From positions 1-43,635 of the forward strand of contig JAUZPI010000035.1 in the NCBI GenBank assembly GCA_030706015.1: 43,635 nt of DNA, read 5' to 3'. The notes beneath the pieces are model-generated. The model saw only the letters and a list, made by a program, of their open reading frames with translations. It had not been told where the DNA came from and did no database searches. Positions 8,732 through 17,931 of this stretch are shown one piece after another. The translations under genes were made by a program, and so were the position numbers. How positions within the stretch are numbered: the first letter of the stretch is position 1; each line of letters starts with the position of its first letter. The stretch comes from Bacillota bacterium (lineage in GTDB: Bacteria; Bacillota; Clostridia; Clostridiales; Clostridiaceae).

Positions 8732-10300
8732 ATGGGAAAATTTAATGAGTTAGGTCTTAATGAAAATATACTTAAGGCCATAGATGACATGGGCTTTGAA
8801 GAGCCCTCAAAAATACAAGCTGAGGTGATACCTGTTCTGTTAGAGGGATACGATGCTATCGGTCAAGCACAGACAGGTACAGGTAAAACACTTGCCTTTG
8901 GAGCACCCCTTTTAAATAATCTTGTAAGAGAACCTGGAAAGATAAACAGCTTGATTCTAGCTCCAACAAGAGAGTTAGCTATTCAGGTTAATGATGAGCT
9001 TGCAAGGATAGCTAAATATACTAAAGTAAAGTTACTTCCTGTATATGGAGGTCAACCTATAGAAAGACAAATAAGGGCTATAAAAAGCGGTGTCGATATA
9101 ATAGTAGGTACTCCAGGTAGAGTTATGGACCTTATGAGAAGAGGAATAATTGATTTAAGTTATATTAATTTTCTAGTTCTTGATGAAGCGGACGAAATGC
9201 TTAACATGGGATTTATTGAGGACATAGAATACATAGTAAAGAACTCAAATAGTGAAAGACAAACAATGCTGTTTTCAGCTACAATGCCTGATGAAATTAA
9301 AAAATTAGCTAAGAGATATATGAAAGCTGAAACAAAACATATAACAATAGCTAAAAATGCCATGACTGTATCTACTATTGGACAGTTCTATTATGAAATT
9401 AAACAAAAGGATAGATTTGAATCCTTATGCAGAATTCTTGATGTGGATGAACCGTCTACTGCAATCATCTTCTGTAAGACTAAAAAAGGTGTTGACGAGT
9501 TAGTTGGAGCTATGCAGGCTAGAGGTTACAGCGTTGAAGGAATGCATGGGGATATGAATCAAAACCAAAGAATGAATACCCTAAGAAAATTCAAAGAAGG
9601 AAATCTTGAGTTTTTAGTGGCTACAGATGTAGCTGCAAGAGGTATTGATGTTGAGAACGTAACACATGTAATAAATTATGATTTACCTCAGGATGTAGAA
9701 TCATACGTTCATAGAATAGGAAGAACAGGAAGAGCAAGAAAAGAAGGTGTAGCCTACACACTTGTTACTTCAAGAGAATATATAACTTTAAAACAGATTG
9801 AAAAAGCTACAAAAAGTAAAATAAAAAGAAAAGAAATACCTACAATCGATGATATATTCTTTGCAAAATATAAGAATATATTTACAAGAGTTAAAGAGAC
9901 TCTAGAAAACGAAGATTATAAAAGATTTGTTCCTCTGGCAGCAGATCTTGATGAAGAGTTCAATTTAGTAGATGTTGCAGCTGCTTTAATGAAAATAGTA
10001 TATGATAAAGAAGTAAGTTTTGAATATACAGAAAATAATATAGGATCAGATACGAATTTTATAAGATTATTTATTACTGTAGGACGTAAGGATAGATTAA
10101 ATCCTAAGATACTTCTTCAGTTCTTTAATCAGACGGCAAGAGTTAATAAAGAGGATATAGGAGATATAGATATTCTTGAGAAATTCTCCTTTGTTGACGT
10201 AACTGAAAGTGCTGCAAAGCGTATACTAAATAACTGCATAGATGAAAGATTATGCGGAAGAAGAGTAAAGGTTGAAGTATCCACAAAATCAAGAGGTTAA
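8732..10300 (+). CDS. deaD: DEAD-box ATP-dependent RNA helicase with DbpA-type RNA-binding C-terminus
   Basis: A 522-residue RNA helicase that remodels structured RNA, probably during ribosome assembly or cold adaptation. The motifs appear in order: Q-motif (FEEPSKIQAEVIP), motif I AQTGTGKT, Ia PTRELA, Ib TPGR, II DEAD, III SAT, V ATDVAARGID, VI HRIGRTGRA. The C-terminal 170 residues end in a DbpA/CsdA-like RNA-binding fold (about 450-520). I start at ATG 8732 because GGAAGAAGG (8716-8724) is correctly spaced. TTG 8714 and ATG 8726 are in frame but overlap or abut that site. Assignment to DeaD/CsdA rather than CshA or DbpA is by architecture. Confidence 0.94.
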   Translation: MGKFNELGLNENILKAIDDMGFEEPSKIQAEVIPVLLEGYDAIGQAQTGTGKTLAFGAPLLNNLVREPGKINSLILAPTRELAIQVNDELARIAKYTKVKLLPVYGGQPIERQIRAIKSGVDIIVGTPGRVMDLMRRGIIDLSYINFLVLDEADEMLNMGFIEDIEYIVKNSNSERQTMLFSATMPDEIKKLAKRYMKAETKHITIAKNAMTVSTIGQFYYEIKQKDRFESLCRILDVDEPSTAIIFCKTKKGVDELVGAMQARGYSVEGMHGDMNQNQRMNTLRKFKEGNLEFLVATDVAARGIDVENVTHVINYDLPQDVESYVHRIGRTGRARKEGVAYTLVTSREYITLKQIEKATKSKIKRKEIPTIDDIFFAKYKNIFTRVKETLENEDYKRFVPLAADLDEEFNLVDVAAALMKIVYDKEVSFEYTENNIGSDTNFIRLFITVGRKDRLNPKILLQFFNQTARVNKEDIGDIDILEKFSFVDVTESAAKRILNNCIDERLCGRRVKVEVSTKSRG

Positions 10301-10325
10301 AACTAAAAATTTAGTTATTGATGAT

Positions 10326-10356
10326 AAGCTCCTTCAAAAATTTGAAGGAGCTTTAA
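10326..10356 (+). terminator. Terminator after the helicase gene
   Basis: A near-perfect 13-bp stem (AAGCTCCTTCAAA / TTTGAAGGAGCTT) with a two-base loop. The trailing T run is short (CTTTAATT). Confidence 0.7.
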
Positions 10357-10531
10357 TTAAAACTTGCAAAATTTTAATTTTTAATATAGAATAAACTAAA
10401 TGTAGTTTATAATGTAGGTAAAGGAAATACTTTATTTGTGCCAAAATATGGTATATAATATACATTTAGAGGCACATAACATATTAGAAGGAGAGATTTA
10501 CCGAAAAAGTTTGTACATTTAGGAGGGGCTT

Positions 10532-11092
10532 ATGAACAGATTAGTTGAGGTTAGAGCTACTGAGGACATATTTAATGAATATAAGGACACGCCAATTGGT
10601 TTGTTATTGGAATATCATAACTTAGGTCGTCAGTATGATTCAATTACAAAGGCGCAATTATTGGTAGGAATGTGCATGGACAACAGAAAATCACTTAAAA
10701 TACCTGATAATTTTGCTTACATATTGAGATCAGGAGGAGGAAACTTAAGATATAGTGAATTCAAGGTTTCCTATGCTATTGCAATAGGGGGAGTAAAGGT
10801 AATAGCATTAATTGCACATAATAACTGCGGTATGGTAAATTTAGTATCCAAGAGAGAGAATTTCATTGATGGATTAGTTAATACAGCTGGCTGGGACAGA
10901 GAATGGGCAGAAGAGCATTTTACTCATTTTGCTCCTATGTTTGAAATAGGAAATGAAATAGATTTTGTACTTAGTGAAGCTAAAAGACTTAGAAATAGAT
11001 ATCCTAACATTTTAATAGCACCACTTTATTATAATCTAGATGATAATTTACTATATTTAATAAAAGAGGACAATGAAAAAACTGAAAAATAG
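10532..11092 (+). CDS. Beta-carbonic anhydrase-like zinc protein
   Basis: A 186-residue protein with the beta-class carbonic anhydrase metal site: CMDNR (C48, D50, R52) giving a Cys zinc ligand and the Asp-Arg dyad, and HNNC (H96, C99) giving the His and second Cys ligands. ILRSGGGN and the following hydrophobic strand match the fold core. It is short compared with plant-type enzymes but normal for the minimal bacterial branch. The expected reaction is reversible CO2 hydration in the cytoplasm. Some members of this small branch have not been shown to be active, so activity is inferred. ATG at 10532 follows AGGAGGGG. The gene is followed by a small hairpin and is likely monocistronic. Confidence 0.85.
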   Translation: MNRLVEVRATEDIFNEYKDTPIGLLLEYHNLGRQYDSITKAQLLVGMCMDNRKSLKIPDNFAYILRSGGGNLRYSEFKVSYAIAIGGVKVIALIAHNNCGMVNLVSKRENFIDGLVNTAGWDREWAEEHFTHFAPMFEIGNEIDFVLSEAKRLRNRYPNILIAPLYYNLDDNLLYLIKEDNEKTEK

Positions 11093-11110
11093 CCTAATTA
11101 GGGGGGTAGC

Positions 11111-11134
11111 TTAAGGAGTTACTCCTTTAATTTT
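11111..11134 (+). terminator. Small hairpin after the carbonic anhydrase-like gene
   Basis: TTAAGGAG-TTA-CTCCTTTAA followed by TTTT; a compact stem with a weak T tract. Confidence 0.45.
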
Positions 11135-11171
11135 AATATATGCAGGAAAATATATTTATGGAGGATAACAC

Positions 11172-11999
11172 ATGAAAAAGATATCTACTCTTGGACCTTC
11201 AGGAACCTTTAGTGAATTAGCAGTGAAAAAGTATAAAGAGGCGGTTAATTGTGAGTTTGATATGAAGTTTTATACTACAATTGCTAAGGCATTCAATTCA
11301 ATAGGAAAGGAATGTGAAATTGGAGTTATACCCATTGAAAACTCACTAGATGGATTCGTGCAAGTTTCTTTAGACTTGCTTGCACAAACCAAATTAAAAA
11401 TTATATGCGAAGTAGTGGTCCCTGTACAATTTGCATTTGTATCAAATGTAGAAGATATTTCAAAAATAGAAAGGGTTTATGCCCAATTTAAAACCCAAGG
11501 GCAGTGCTGTGCATTTTTAGAGAAGCTTGATAATGCTAAGATTATAACTACTGAAAGCAATGCAGAATCCTATGATCTTGCTAAGGGTGGTAAATTAGGT
11601 GATTCGGCAATAATACCAATACATATGCTAAATGATTCAAATGAGTTTAGCTTAACAATAGAGAATGTAACGGATTCAACTGATAATAAGACAAGATTTA
11701 TTGTTCTCTCAAAGGAAAACTTAGTAAATGCAAATGAAGATAAATATAAAACCACAATAGTTGTTATGGATGCATTAAATAAGCCTGGAATATTAGCCAG
11801 CATATTAAATGAATTCTCTGATAGAAATATTAATTTGAGTTCCATTATATCAAGACCGACGAAAAAAGCACTTGGTGGATACAATTTCTATATGGATATA
11901 GATGGAAGCTATCCTCAGGATGAAAATGTGAGACAAGCAATACTTAAAATAAGAGAACATAGTGTGGTTAAAGTACTTGGCTCCTATAATGGTTATTAG
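11172..11999 (+). CDS. pheA: Prephenate dehydratase with ACT domain
   Basis: It converts prephenate to phenylpyruvate, the committed step of phenylalanine synthesis. The 275-residue monofunctional form lacks a chorismate mutase domain. The N-terminal bilobal domain starts with TLGPSGTFSE (6-15) and carries the IPIENSLDG block and the catalytic TRF motif (174-176). An ACT domain (about 195-270) with KPGILASIL and a SRP-containing loop (ISRPTKKALGGY) gives allosteric feedback by phenylalanine. ATG at 11172 is preceded by GGAGG. No other aromatic pathway genes are nearby. An inverted repeat (TTAGCAGTGA 11996-12005, TCACTGCTAA 12045-12054) spans the stop codon. Confidence 0.95.
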   Translation: MKKISTLGPSGTFSELAVKKYKEAVNCEFDMKFYTTIAKAFNSIGKECEIGVIPIENSLDGFVQVSLDLLAQTKLKIICEVVVPVQFAFVSNVEDISKIERVYAQFKTQGQCCAFLEKLDNAKIITTESNAESYDLAKGGKLGDSAIIPIHMLNDSNEFSLTIENVTDSTDNKTRFIVLSKENLVNANEDKYKTTIVVMDALNKPGILASILNEFSDRNINLSSIISRPTKKALGGYNFYMDIDGSYPQDENVRQAILKIREHSVVKVLGSYNGY

Positions 12000-12064
12000 C
12001 AGTGATGATAATAGAATTTATAAGCAGGAGAAGAATAAGTCCTCTCACTGCTAAATAGAGGGTG

Positions 12065-12433
12065 TTATTTTAATGGAAGAATTTCTGTCCAGTAACCGTC
12101 AGGATCACTTATGAAGTATAAGCCCATTGGTTTATTCTCATAGCAAATGCAGTCCATTTTTTTATGATGCTCATAAGCTGCATCGAAATCGTCTGCTCTA
12201 ACTGCAAGATGAATTTCATTATCTCCAAGATTATACGGTTCTTTTCTGTCTCTAAGCCATGTAAGTTCTATCTTGTGGCCAGTAACTCCATCTCCAAGGA
12301 AAACAAGTATAAAGCTGTTGTCTTCTGGTATGTATCTTCTAACCTCTTCAAAACCTAAGGCTTCTTTATAGAAGGCTAGACTTTTATCTAGATCTAATAC
12401 ATTTATATTGTTGTGATCAAAAGTAAATTTCAT
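12065..12433 (-). CDS. Glyoxalase I-like VOC-family metalloprotein
   Basis: A 122-residue vicinal-oxygen-chelate protein with two beta-alpha-beta-beta-beta repeats, resembling lactoylglutathione lyase. Candidate metal ligands sit at the four usual places: His in FDHNNINVLDLDKSL, Glu in HKIELTW, His in NEIHLAV and Glu in YWTEILPLK. The ATG at 12433 is favoured over one at 12451 because AAAGGAG precedes it at good spacing. The expected role is methylglyoxal detoxification, perhaps with a thiol other than glutathione as clostridia generally lack it; that is inference. It is convergent with pheA. Confidence 0.88.
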   Translation of the reverse strand: MKFTFDHNNINVLDLDKSLAFYKEALGFEEVRRYIPEDNSFILVFLGDGVTGHKIELTWLRDRKEPYNLGDNEIHLAVRADDFDAAYEHHKKMDCICYENKPMGLYFISDPDGYWTEILPLK

Positions 12434-12558
12434 TTTATTTACTCCTTTCAATTTGTTTACAATAAATATTATAAAACAAAAACTAAAATAGTAGAATCTA
12501 GTTTATAATAAAATTAAGAACGTAAAGATATTAAATTAGAAGAAAGGAAATTAAAAAA

Positions 12559-13290
12559 ATGGAAGTTAAGATTAATTATTTATACAATAGTGCTTTTTCA
12601 GTGGAAACGCCTAGATATCTATTGATATTTGATTACTATCTTGACTCTGTTGATGGAGGAAATAAGGTAGTTTCAAATGGAGCTGTAGGTGAAGAAGATT
12701 TAATTACGGAAAAAAATATAATGGTTTTCTCTTCTCACAGTCATGCAGATCATTTTAATCCAATAATACTACAGTGGAAGAATGTAAATTCTAATATAAA
12801 GTATATATTAAGCAGCGACATTAACATCGGGGAAACAAGCGAAAGCATAAACAAGATTTCTGCTTATGAAGAATTGCAGATAGGTGAAGTTAGCATCAAG
12901 GCATTTGGTTCCACTGATATAGGTGTATCATTCCTGGTAAGAGTGGAGGGGATATCCATTTTTCATGCAGGAGATTTAAATTGTTGGTATTGGTGGGATG
13001 AACCAGAGGAACAAAATAAAAAGGCTGAAGTTTGGTTTAAAGAGGAAATAGAGAAGATTAAAGAAGAAAATATAGATATAGCTTTTTTTCCAGTGGATTC
13101 TAGGTTGAAAGATTATTATTCACTAGGTCCTAAATACTTTATTGAAAAACTTAAGCCTAAATCTTTAATACCTATGCATTTTAGAGAAGATTTTGGCATA
13201 ACACAAAGTTTTAAGAAAAATGTAGATTATAGTTTTACACAGGTTGAAGTTATAGACATCAGAGGCCAGCAGTTATTAATTGAAATTTAA
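12559..13290 (+). CDS. UlaG-like metallo-beta-lactamase-fold hydrolase
   Basis: A 243-residue MBL-fold protein. The complete metal motif HSHADH (H60, H62, D64, H65) is present, followed by HAGDLN (a third-position Asp) and a C-terminal PMHF histidine. The short, helix-poor layout and the early SAFSVETP segment resemble the UlaG/YtkL-type branch rather than class B beta-lactamases. The substrate is unknown; phosphodiester or lactone hydrolysis are the family possibilities. ATG at 12559 follows AGAAAGGAAA. It stands alone and ends in a strong shared terminator. Confidence 0.85.
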   Translation: MEVKINYLYNSAFSVETPRYLLIFDYYLDSVDGGNKVVSNGAVGEEDLITEKNIMVFSSHSHADHFNPIILQWKNVNSNIKYILSSDINIGETSESINKISAYEELQIGEVSIKAFGSTDIGVSFLVRVEGISIFHAGDLNCWYWWDEPEEQNKKAEVWFKEEIEKIKEENIDIAFFPVDSRLKDYYSLGPKYFIEKLKPKSLIPMHFREDFGITQSFKKNVDYSFTQVEVIDIRGQQLLIEI

Positions 13291-13331
13291 AAAGTAATGA
13301 TGAAGCATTTATCCTTCATCATTACTTTTTT
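13290..13331. terminator. Strong bidirectional terminator
   Basis: A 15-16 bp perfect stem (13290-13305 with 13314-13329) around eight bases, with T runs on both strands. It lies between two convergent genes, and the last codons of the leftward cyclase gene are inside it. Confidence 0.92.
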
Positions 13332-15033
13332 CGTCAATTGTATTATTTTTGTCTAGATCATAAAAGCAGGTAGCTTGGTTTTTTCCATTCCTCTTTGAAT
13401 AATAAAGAGCCTTATCAGCTTGGTCCACAAGTTCTTCAGCGCTGAAGAAACCTAATTTTGTATTCCAAGTGGTTGTCCCAACACTTATTGTAATTTTAAG
13501 GATATGGTTTGAATTGTAGGGTATAAATTGATTTTCTATGGCTTTACGAATATTCTCAGCTATTTCATAGGTCATATCAGGATTACAGTCATTTATTAGT
13601 ATAATAAATTCCTCTCCACCATAGCGTGCCAGAGTGGAACCAGCAGGTATATTTTGATTCAAGGTACGTGCTGTAGTCTTTAATACTAGATCTCCTGTTA
13701 CATGACCATATGTATCATTTACATATTTAAAATCATCTATATCTATTATAATTAATGAGCTAAAACCCTGGTTGATTTTATTTAATTCCTTTAATAGTAT
13801 ATTCCTAAAATAAAGACGATTATACGTTCCAGTTAAACCATCTCTAGTTGATCTAAAATAAATAGAGTTATAATCACGAACTAATTCTATAGATATTATG
13901 CTCAGAAGTATTATTATTGTTGGTATATTAAATTGTAAGCCTGCTCTGGGAGCACTGCCAAATAATGCGTTTATGGCATCATTTAGCTGAAATATATAAG
14001 CTATTAATATAAATACACTGAGCTTTAGGGCTCGGATATCCTTGCGTATTATTTTAGAGAATAGAATTATAATGTAGTAAACTCCCAATATTGCTCCAAT
14101 GTATACAGAAAGTCGTCTGTATATGAATAATTCAGCAATATTTCTGCATATTAAATCTCCAAATATTAAACTGAAACCGATTGCTGTTAAGACGATTTTT
14201 TCCCATTTATGGATTTGTATCTCTAAGTAATACTTTATGAATGGTAGTGTGAGCGGAGCTATTAAACCTACAAAGATAAAGATAATTTTTTGATAGTTAA
14301 TATATGAAACAGGCAATCTGTATATTATAAAGTTTACTGAATGTACCCCAGCGCACAACCATATTAATGAAAAAAATAGATACTTATAATTTTCTTTATT
14401 CCTAAGTTGTAATACCATGAAATAGGAAAAAGTAATGAAAGCCAATACTACAAAAGCATAGTAAGGATCACATTCATAGGTTATATCACTTTTATAATAT
14501 GCTTGTGCATAAGAAGTTGATGAAATAAAGATTCCATCAGCTATACCATATTCATAGGTTGAATAGGTTTTAATAGCTATAACGTTATCATTATCATAAT
14601 TTATGTAGTCTTGTGGTAATAAATAAAGATGCTTTTCATTCCATTCATTAAAATATTGATTTGGAGCCATTGGCGTTTGACCAATTAATTTTCCATTTAA
14701 ATAAATCTCATGTCCATTTTGCAAGTTCCCTATAAATATTGAAAGCCATATCCCTTTCATTGAAGATGATATACTAAAATGTTTTCTAGCCCACATAACT
14801 GTATTTTGTTTTTTAACATCATTATTCACACGTGTGTACTTAAAGGGTAAATTTTGCCAAGAAGAATCATCAAAGTTATTTCCGCTAAACTTAGTATCAG
14901 TACCGAAATGTAATCGCCATTTTCCATCTAAAAAGATTACATTATTTTCTGTTTGGCTAGCGGCAGCATATACATTTTGAGGAATAATAATAACTAATAT
15001 AATTAATATACAACATATAATTTTCTTCGACAT
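13309..15033 (-). CDS. Diguanylate cyclase with extracellular jelly-roll and multi-TM sensor
   Basis: A 574-residue membrane GGDEF protein. A signal peptide (1-24, ending VYAAA) is followed by an extracellular domain of about 150 residues with a beta-galactosidase/GH2 sugar-binding-like sequence (IYLNGKLIGQ at 110-119). About seven to eight membrane helices (190-385, 7TMR-DISM-like) and a GGDEF domain (395-560) follow. GGEEF is at 472-476, but the I-site position 463-466 reads PAGS instead of RxxD, so product inhibition through it should be absent. ATG 15033 has AAAGGAG ten bases upstream. A carbohydrate-like or cell-surface signal is plausible but not proven. Its last codons form part of the shared terminator. 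Confidence 0.92.
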   Translation of the reverse strand: MSKKIICCILIILVIIIPQNVYAAASQTENNVIFLDGKWRLHFGTDTKFSGNNFDDSSWQNLPFKYTRVNNDVKKQNTVMWARKHFSISSSMKGIWLSIFIGNLQNGHEIYLNGKLIGQTPMAPNQYFNEWNEKHLYLLPQDYINYDNDNVIAIKTYSTYEYGIADGIFISSTSYAQAYYKSDITYECDPYYAFVVLAFITFSYFMVLQLRNKENYKYLFFSLIWLCAGVHSVNFIIYRLPVSYINYQKIIFIFVGLIAPLTLPFIKYYLEIQIHKWEKIVLTAIGFSLIFGDLICRNIAELFIYRRLSVYIGAILGVYYIIILFSKIIRKDIRALKLSVFILIAYIFQLNDAINALFGSAPRAGLQFNIPTIIILLSIISIELVRDYNSIYFRSTRDGLTGTYNRLYFRNILLKELNKINQGFSSLIIIDIDDFKYVNDTYGHVTGDLVLKTTARTLNQNIPAGSTLARYGGEEFIILINDCNPDMTYEIAENIRKAIENQFIPYNSNHILKITISVGTTTWNTKLGFFSAEELVDQADKALYYSKRNGKNQATCFYDLDKNNTIDEKSNDEG

Positions 15034-15057
15034 GTGAATAAGTCTCCTTTATACAAG

Positions 15058-15088
15058 TTATTAAATAATGAGGTTATTTATTTAATAA
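15058..15088. promoter_or_regulatory. AT-only inverted repeat upstream of the diguanylate cyclase gene
   Basis: TTATTAAATAA (15058-15068) and TTATTTAATAA (15078-15088) are exact inverted copies, 25 bp ahead of the cyclase ATG. Their low complexity makes chance plausible. Confidence 0.3.
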
Positions 15089-15307
15089 TATTATAGATTA
15101 TATTTAAAATTAGGACAATGCTTATTGATATTTTTAAGCTTTTATTTTTCTTGGATTATTACATTAAATGTTTTCTTGTGGATATTATTACCCCTTGTTA
15201 CGGTATTTTACTTTCAGGGAAATCATGTTATAATCACATTACTATTATTTTCTATAAATTCCGCAAATAAAGATTACCAACTTATGTTAGAAGGGACGGT
15301 ATAATTA

Positions 15308-15814
15308 GTGAACAATAAAATAAATACGAAAATAGATGATTATAAATTAAGATTTGCAGAAGAAAAAGATGTGTCATTGCTTTACAATCTCATTATGGAG
15401 TTGGCAGCCTATGAGAGTCTTGAACATCAAGTTAAGGCAACAGAGGAAATTTTAAAGGAGTCTATATTTCAAAGGAAGGCTGCGGAAGCAATTATTCTTG
15501 AATACCAGGACAATGCCATAGGATATATAATCTTATTTGAAAATTTCTCAACATTTACAGGACTTCCCGGTATATACATTGAGGATTTATATATTAAGCC
15601 AGAGATGAGAGGAAAAGGATTTGGAAAAGTAGCCCTTTCTTTTATTGCTAATTTAGCTCTTGAGAGGAACTGCGGAAGAGTTGAATGGAGCTGTCTTAAC
15701 TGGAATATCCCATCAATTAAATTTTATAAAGGATTAGGGGCAAAACCTATGGATGAATGGACAATATATAGACTAGCTGGTGAGGAAATAAAAAATTTAG
15801 CTGATAATTCTTAA
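15308..15814 (+). CDS. GNAT acetyltransferase of the spermidine/diamine (SSAT-like) type
   Basis: A 168-residue acetyl-CoA-dependent N-acetyltransferase. The CoA loop MRGKGFGK is followed by the WNIPSIKFYKGLGA block. Together with MELAAYE near the N-terminus and YIEDLYIKP before the loop, the arrangement closely follows spermidine/spermine N1-acetyltransferase-like proteins, so a polyamine, diamine or thialysine substrate is likely. GTG at 15308 is the earliest reasonable start; GAAGGGA about 13 nt upstream is a loose ribosome-binding site. A TATAAT at about 15229 could serve as its -10. It heads a run of four same-strand genes with short gaps (PfkB kinase, acyltransferase, YciI). Confidence 0.88.
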   Translation: MNNKINTKIDDYKLRFAEEKDVSLLYNLIMELAAYESLEHQVKATEEILKESIFQRKAAEAIILEYQDNAIGYIILFENFSTFTGLPGIYIEDLYIKPEMRGKGFGKVALSFIANLALERNCGRVEWSCLNWNIPSIKFYKGLGAKPMDEWTIYRLAGEEIKNLADNS

Positions 15815-15849
15815 GTATAAAATAATTATAAACTAAGGAGTATGATGGT

Positions 15850-16752
15850 ATGAGTATTTTAGTATCAGGCTTATTGAACATAGAAACAAATCTAAAAATT
15901 GATGATTTTCCATATGATTACACACCTATCAACTTCTCATTTTTTGGAGTTAAGAGCAGTGTGTCTGGTGTAGGATATAATATTGCTAAGGCGTTAAATA
16001 CATTGGGACAGGAAGTAAAACTAATATCAATTATCGGGAAAGATATTTTAGGAAAAACCATTGAAGCTGAAATACAAGCGCAAGGAATATCAACGGAATA
16101 TCTATCTAAGAGCATAGAAGAAAACCCTCAGACTGTTATACTATATGATAAAACAGGAAGAAGATCATTAAATACGGATTTAAAAGATATACAGGAAAGT
16201 CAAGTACATGAAGAAATATTTTTACCTGCTTTAGAAGCTTGTTCTACTGCGGTTTTATGTAATATCAATTTTTCGAGAAAATATTTGAAGAAAGCAAAGG
16301 CTTTAGGCAAATTAATTGCTACTGATGTTCATGTGATTTCAGATTTAAAGGATGAATACAATAAGGATTTCATGAGTAATGCAGATATATTATTTATGAG
16401 TGATGAACGCTTACCTTGCGAACCTGAAGAGTGGGCTAAAAAGGTTATGGATACGTATGGGAATGAAATAGTAGTAATCGGCATGGGAAGCAAAGGCTCA
16501 CTGATGGCAGTAAAAAAAGATAACTTTATTGAGAGAATACCAGCATATTATACTAGACCAGTAATAAATACCGTTGGCGCTGGTGATTCTTTCTTTTCTT
16601 CCTTTATTTATGAATATAATAAGTATAAAAATCCCTATGATGCTATAAAAAAGGCTTCTGTATTCGCTTCATATAAGATTGGAGAAAAAACAGCTTCTGA
16701 AGGTTTTTTGAAAGAAGGCGAATTAGAAGCATGGTGCAAGGAGGTACTATAG
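15850..16752 (+). CDS. PfkB-family carbohydrate/nucleoside kinase
   Basis: A 300-residue ribokinase-like enzyme that phosphorylates a sugar or nucleoside with ATP. The C-terminal PfkB signature NTVGAGDSFFSSF carries the anion hole and catalytic Asp, and the N-terminal substrate-side Gly motif is present as SSVSGVGYNIAKAL. There is no sugar-specific neighbour that would fix the substrate. ATG at 15850 follows AAGGAG at good spacing, 35 bp after the acetyltransferase gene. The next gene's ribosome-binding site overlaps the end of this gene, so these are probably co-transcribed. Confidence 0.9.
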   Translation: MSILVSGLLNIETNLKIDDFPYDYTPINFSFFGVKSSVSGVGYNIAKALNTLGQEVKLISIIGKDILGKTIEAEIQAQGISTEYLSKSIEENPQTVILYDKTGRRSLNTDLKDIQESQVHEEIFLPALEACSTAVLCNINFSRKYLKKAKALGKLIATDVHVISDLKDEYNKDFMSNADILFMSDERLPCEPEEWAKKVMDTYGNEIVVIGMGSKGSLMAVKKDNFIERIPAYYTRPVINTVGAGDSFFSSFIYEYNKYKNPYDAIKKASVFASYKIGEKTASEGFLKEGELEAWCKEVL

Positions 16753-16759
16753 GAGGTTA

Positions 16760-17929
16760 ATGGTAAGGAGTAGAAGAAAGAGAAAAGCTCAGGATAAAAA
16801 TAAGAGATTCCAAAGAAGAGACGATATAGATTGGTTAAGAGGATTATGTATTCTGCTGCTATTTCCATTTAATGCAGCTGTTATATTTGACTTTTGGGGA
16901 ACCTTCTTCGTTAAAAATACTGAAACAAGTCAAGTTTTAAGTTATTTTATTGCTCTAGTACAGTATTGGTTTATGCCTTTATTGTTTTGGCTAAGTGGCG
17001 CAGCTAGCTGGTACTCTCTTGGGGTGAGAAATAGTAGTGAATATATGAGAGAAAGATTTATTAGATTACTTGTGCCCTTTGTATTTGGTGTATGTATTAT
17101 TGTTCCACCCATGGGGTATTTATCCTGTATTGGTGAACAGGGTTATTTCCAAGGATATATTCAGTTTTTAACTGGTTTCTTTACGAATTTCTCTAATTTA
17201 TCTGGTTATAATGGCACTTTTACTCCGGCTCATTTGTGGTTTATATTCTACTTGTTTATTTTCTCAATTATTACATTACCGCTATTTATGTGTATAAGAA
17301 AAAGTAATGAAATCCTTGTATTAAAAATAGAAAGCTTTGCTGATATCCATTGGGTTCTGATATTTATGTTTATACCTTTAGGGTTAATGAGCTTGCTACC
17401 AGGTCCAAGCGGAAAAAATCCCTTTTATTTTATATTCATTTATATACTAGGCTACATAATAGCTAGTAATGACAAGCTTCAAAACTGTATAGATAAAATT
17501 AGATTTAAGGCGTTTATTTTTCTTATAATTTATGTTCCTGTTTGCTTATGGTTCATATTAGGAAATGAATATTTTAGTACCTTAAGAATATTCTCAATAG
17601 TAGAGGTTTTTATGGTAAGTCTTGCAACATGGCTTACTTTAATTGTCATAATTGGCTATGCACATAAATATCTTAATTTTAAACATCCATTTCTATCCTA
17701 TATAAATGAGGCAGGGCTTCCGTTATATATAATACATCAGACTATATTAGTATACATAGGTTTCTATATAGTAAGGCTGCCTATGGGTGTTTATACTAAG
17801 TTTATAATTATAACAATATTAACTTTGCTAATTAGTGCAGCATTTTATAAGTATATAATTAATAAAGTGCCTATAATTAGATTTTTATTTGGACTTAAAG
17901 CAATAAAAAGAGTAAATAAGGGGAGGTAA
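16760..17929 (+). CDS. Acyltransferase-3 family membrane protein
   Basis: A 389-residue integral membrane protein with a basic N-terminus (RSRRKRK), the RRDDIDWLRGLCIL entry motif typical of acyltransferase 3/OatA-like proteins, and about ten hydrophobic helices. Such enzymes move acetyl or succinyl groups onto envelope glycans or other exported molecules; the substrate here is unknown. ATG 16760 has AGGAGG only three bases away, which is tight. It starts 7 bp after the PfkB stop and ends 2 bp before the YciI start, so it sits in one transcript with them. Confidence 0.9.
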   Translation: MVRSRRKRKAQDKNKRFQRRDDIDWLRGLCILLLFPFNAAVIFDFWGTFFVKNTETSQVLSYFIALVQYWFMPLLFWLSGAASWYSLGVRNSSEYMRERFIRLLVPFVFGVCIIVPPMGYLSCIGEQGYFQGYIQFLTGFFTNFSNLSGYNGTFTPAHLWFIFYLFIFSIITLPLFMCIRKSNEILVLKIESFADIHWVLIFMFIPLGLMSLLPGPSGKNPFYFIFIYILGYIIASNDKLQNCIDKIRFKAFIFLIIYVPVCLWFILGNEYFSTLRIFSIVEVFMVSLATWLTLIVIIGYAHKYLNFKHPFLSYINEAGLPLYIIHQTILVYIGFYIVRLPMGVYTKFIIITILTLLISAAFYKYIINKVPIIRFLFGLKAIKRVNKGR

Positions 17930-17931
17930 AT

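Noticed and set aside
11996..12054. Terminator after pheA
   Set aside because: The arms match exactly but the loop is about 39 nt and no T run follows, so I noted it only as an inverted repeat.
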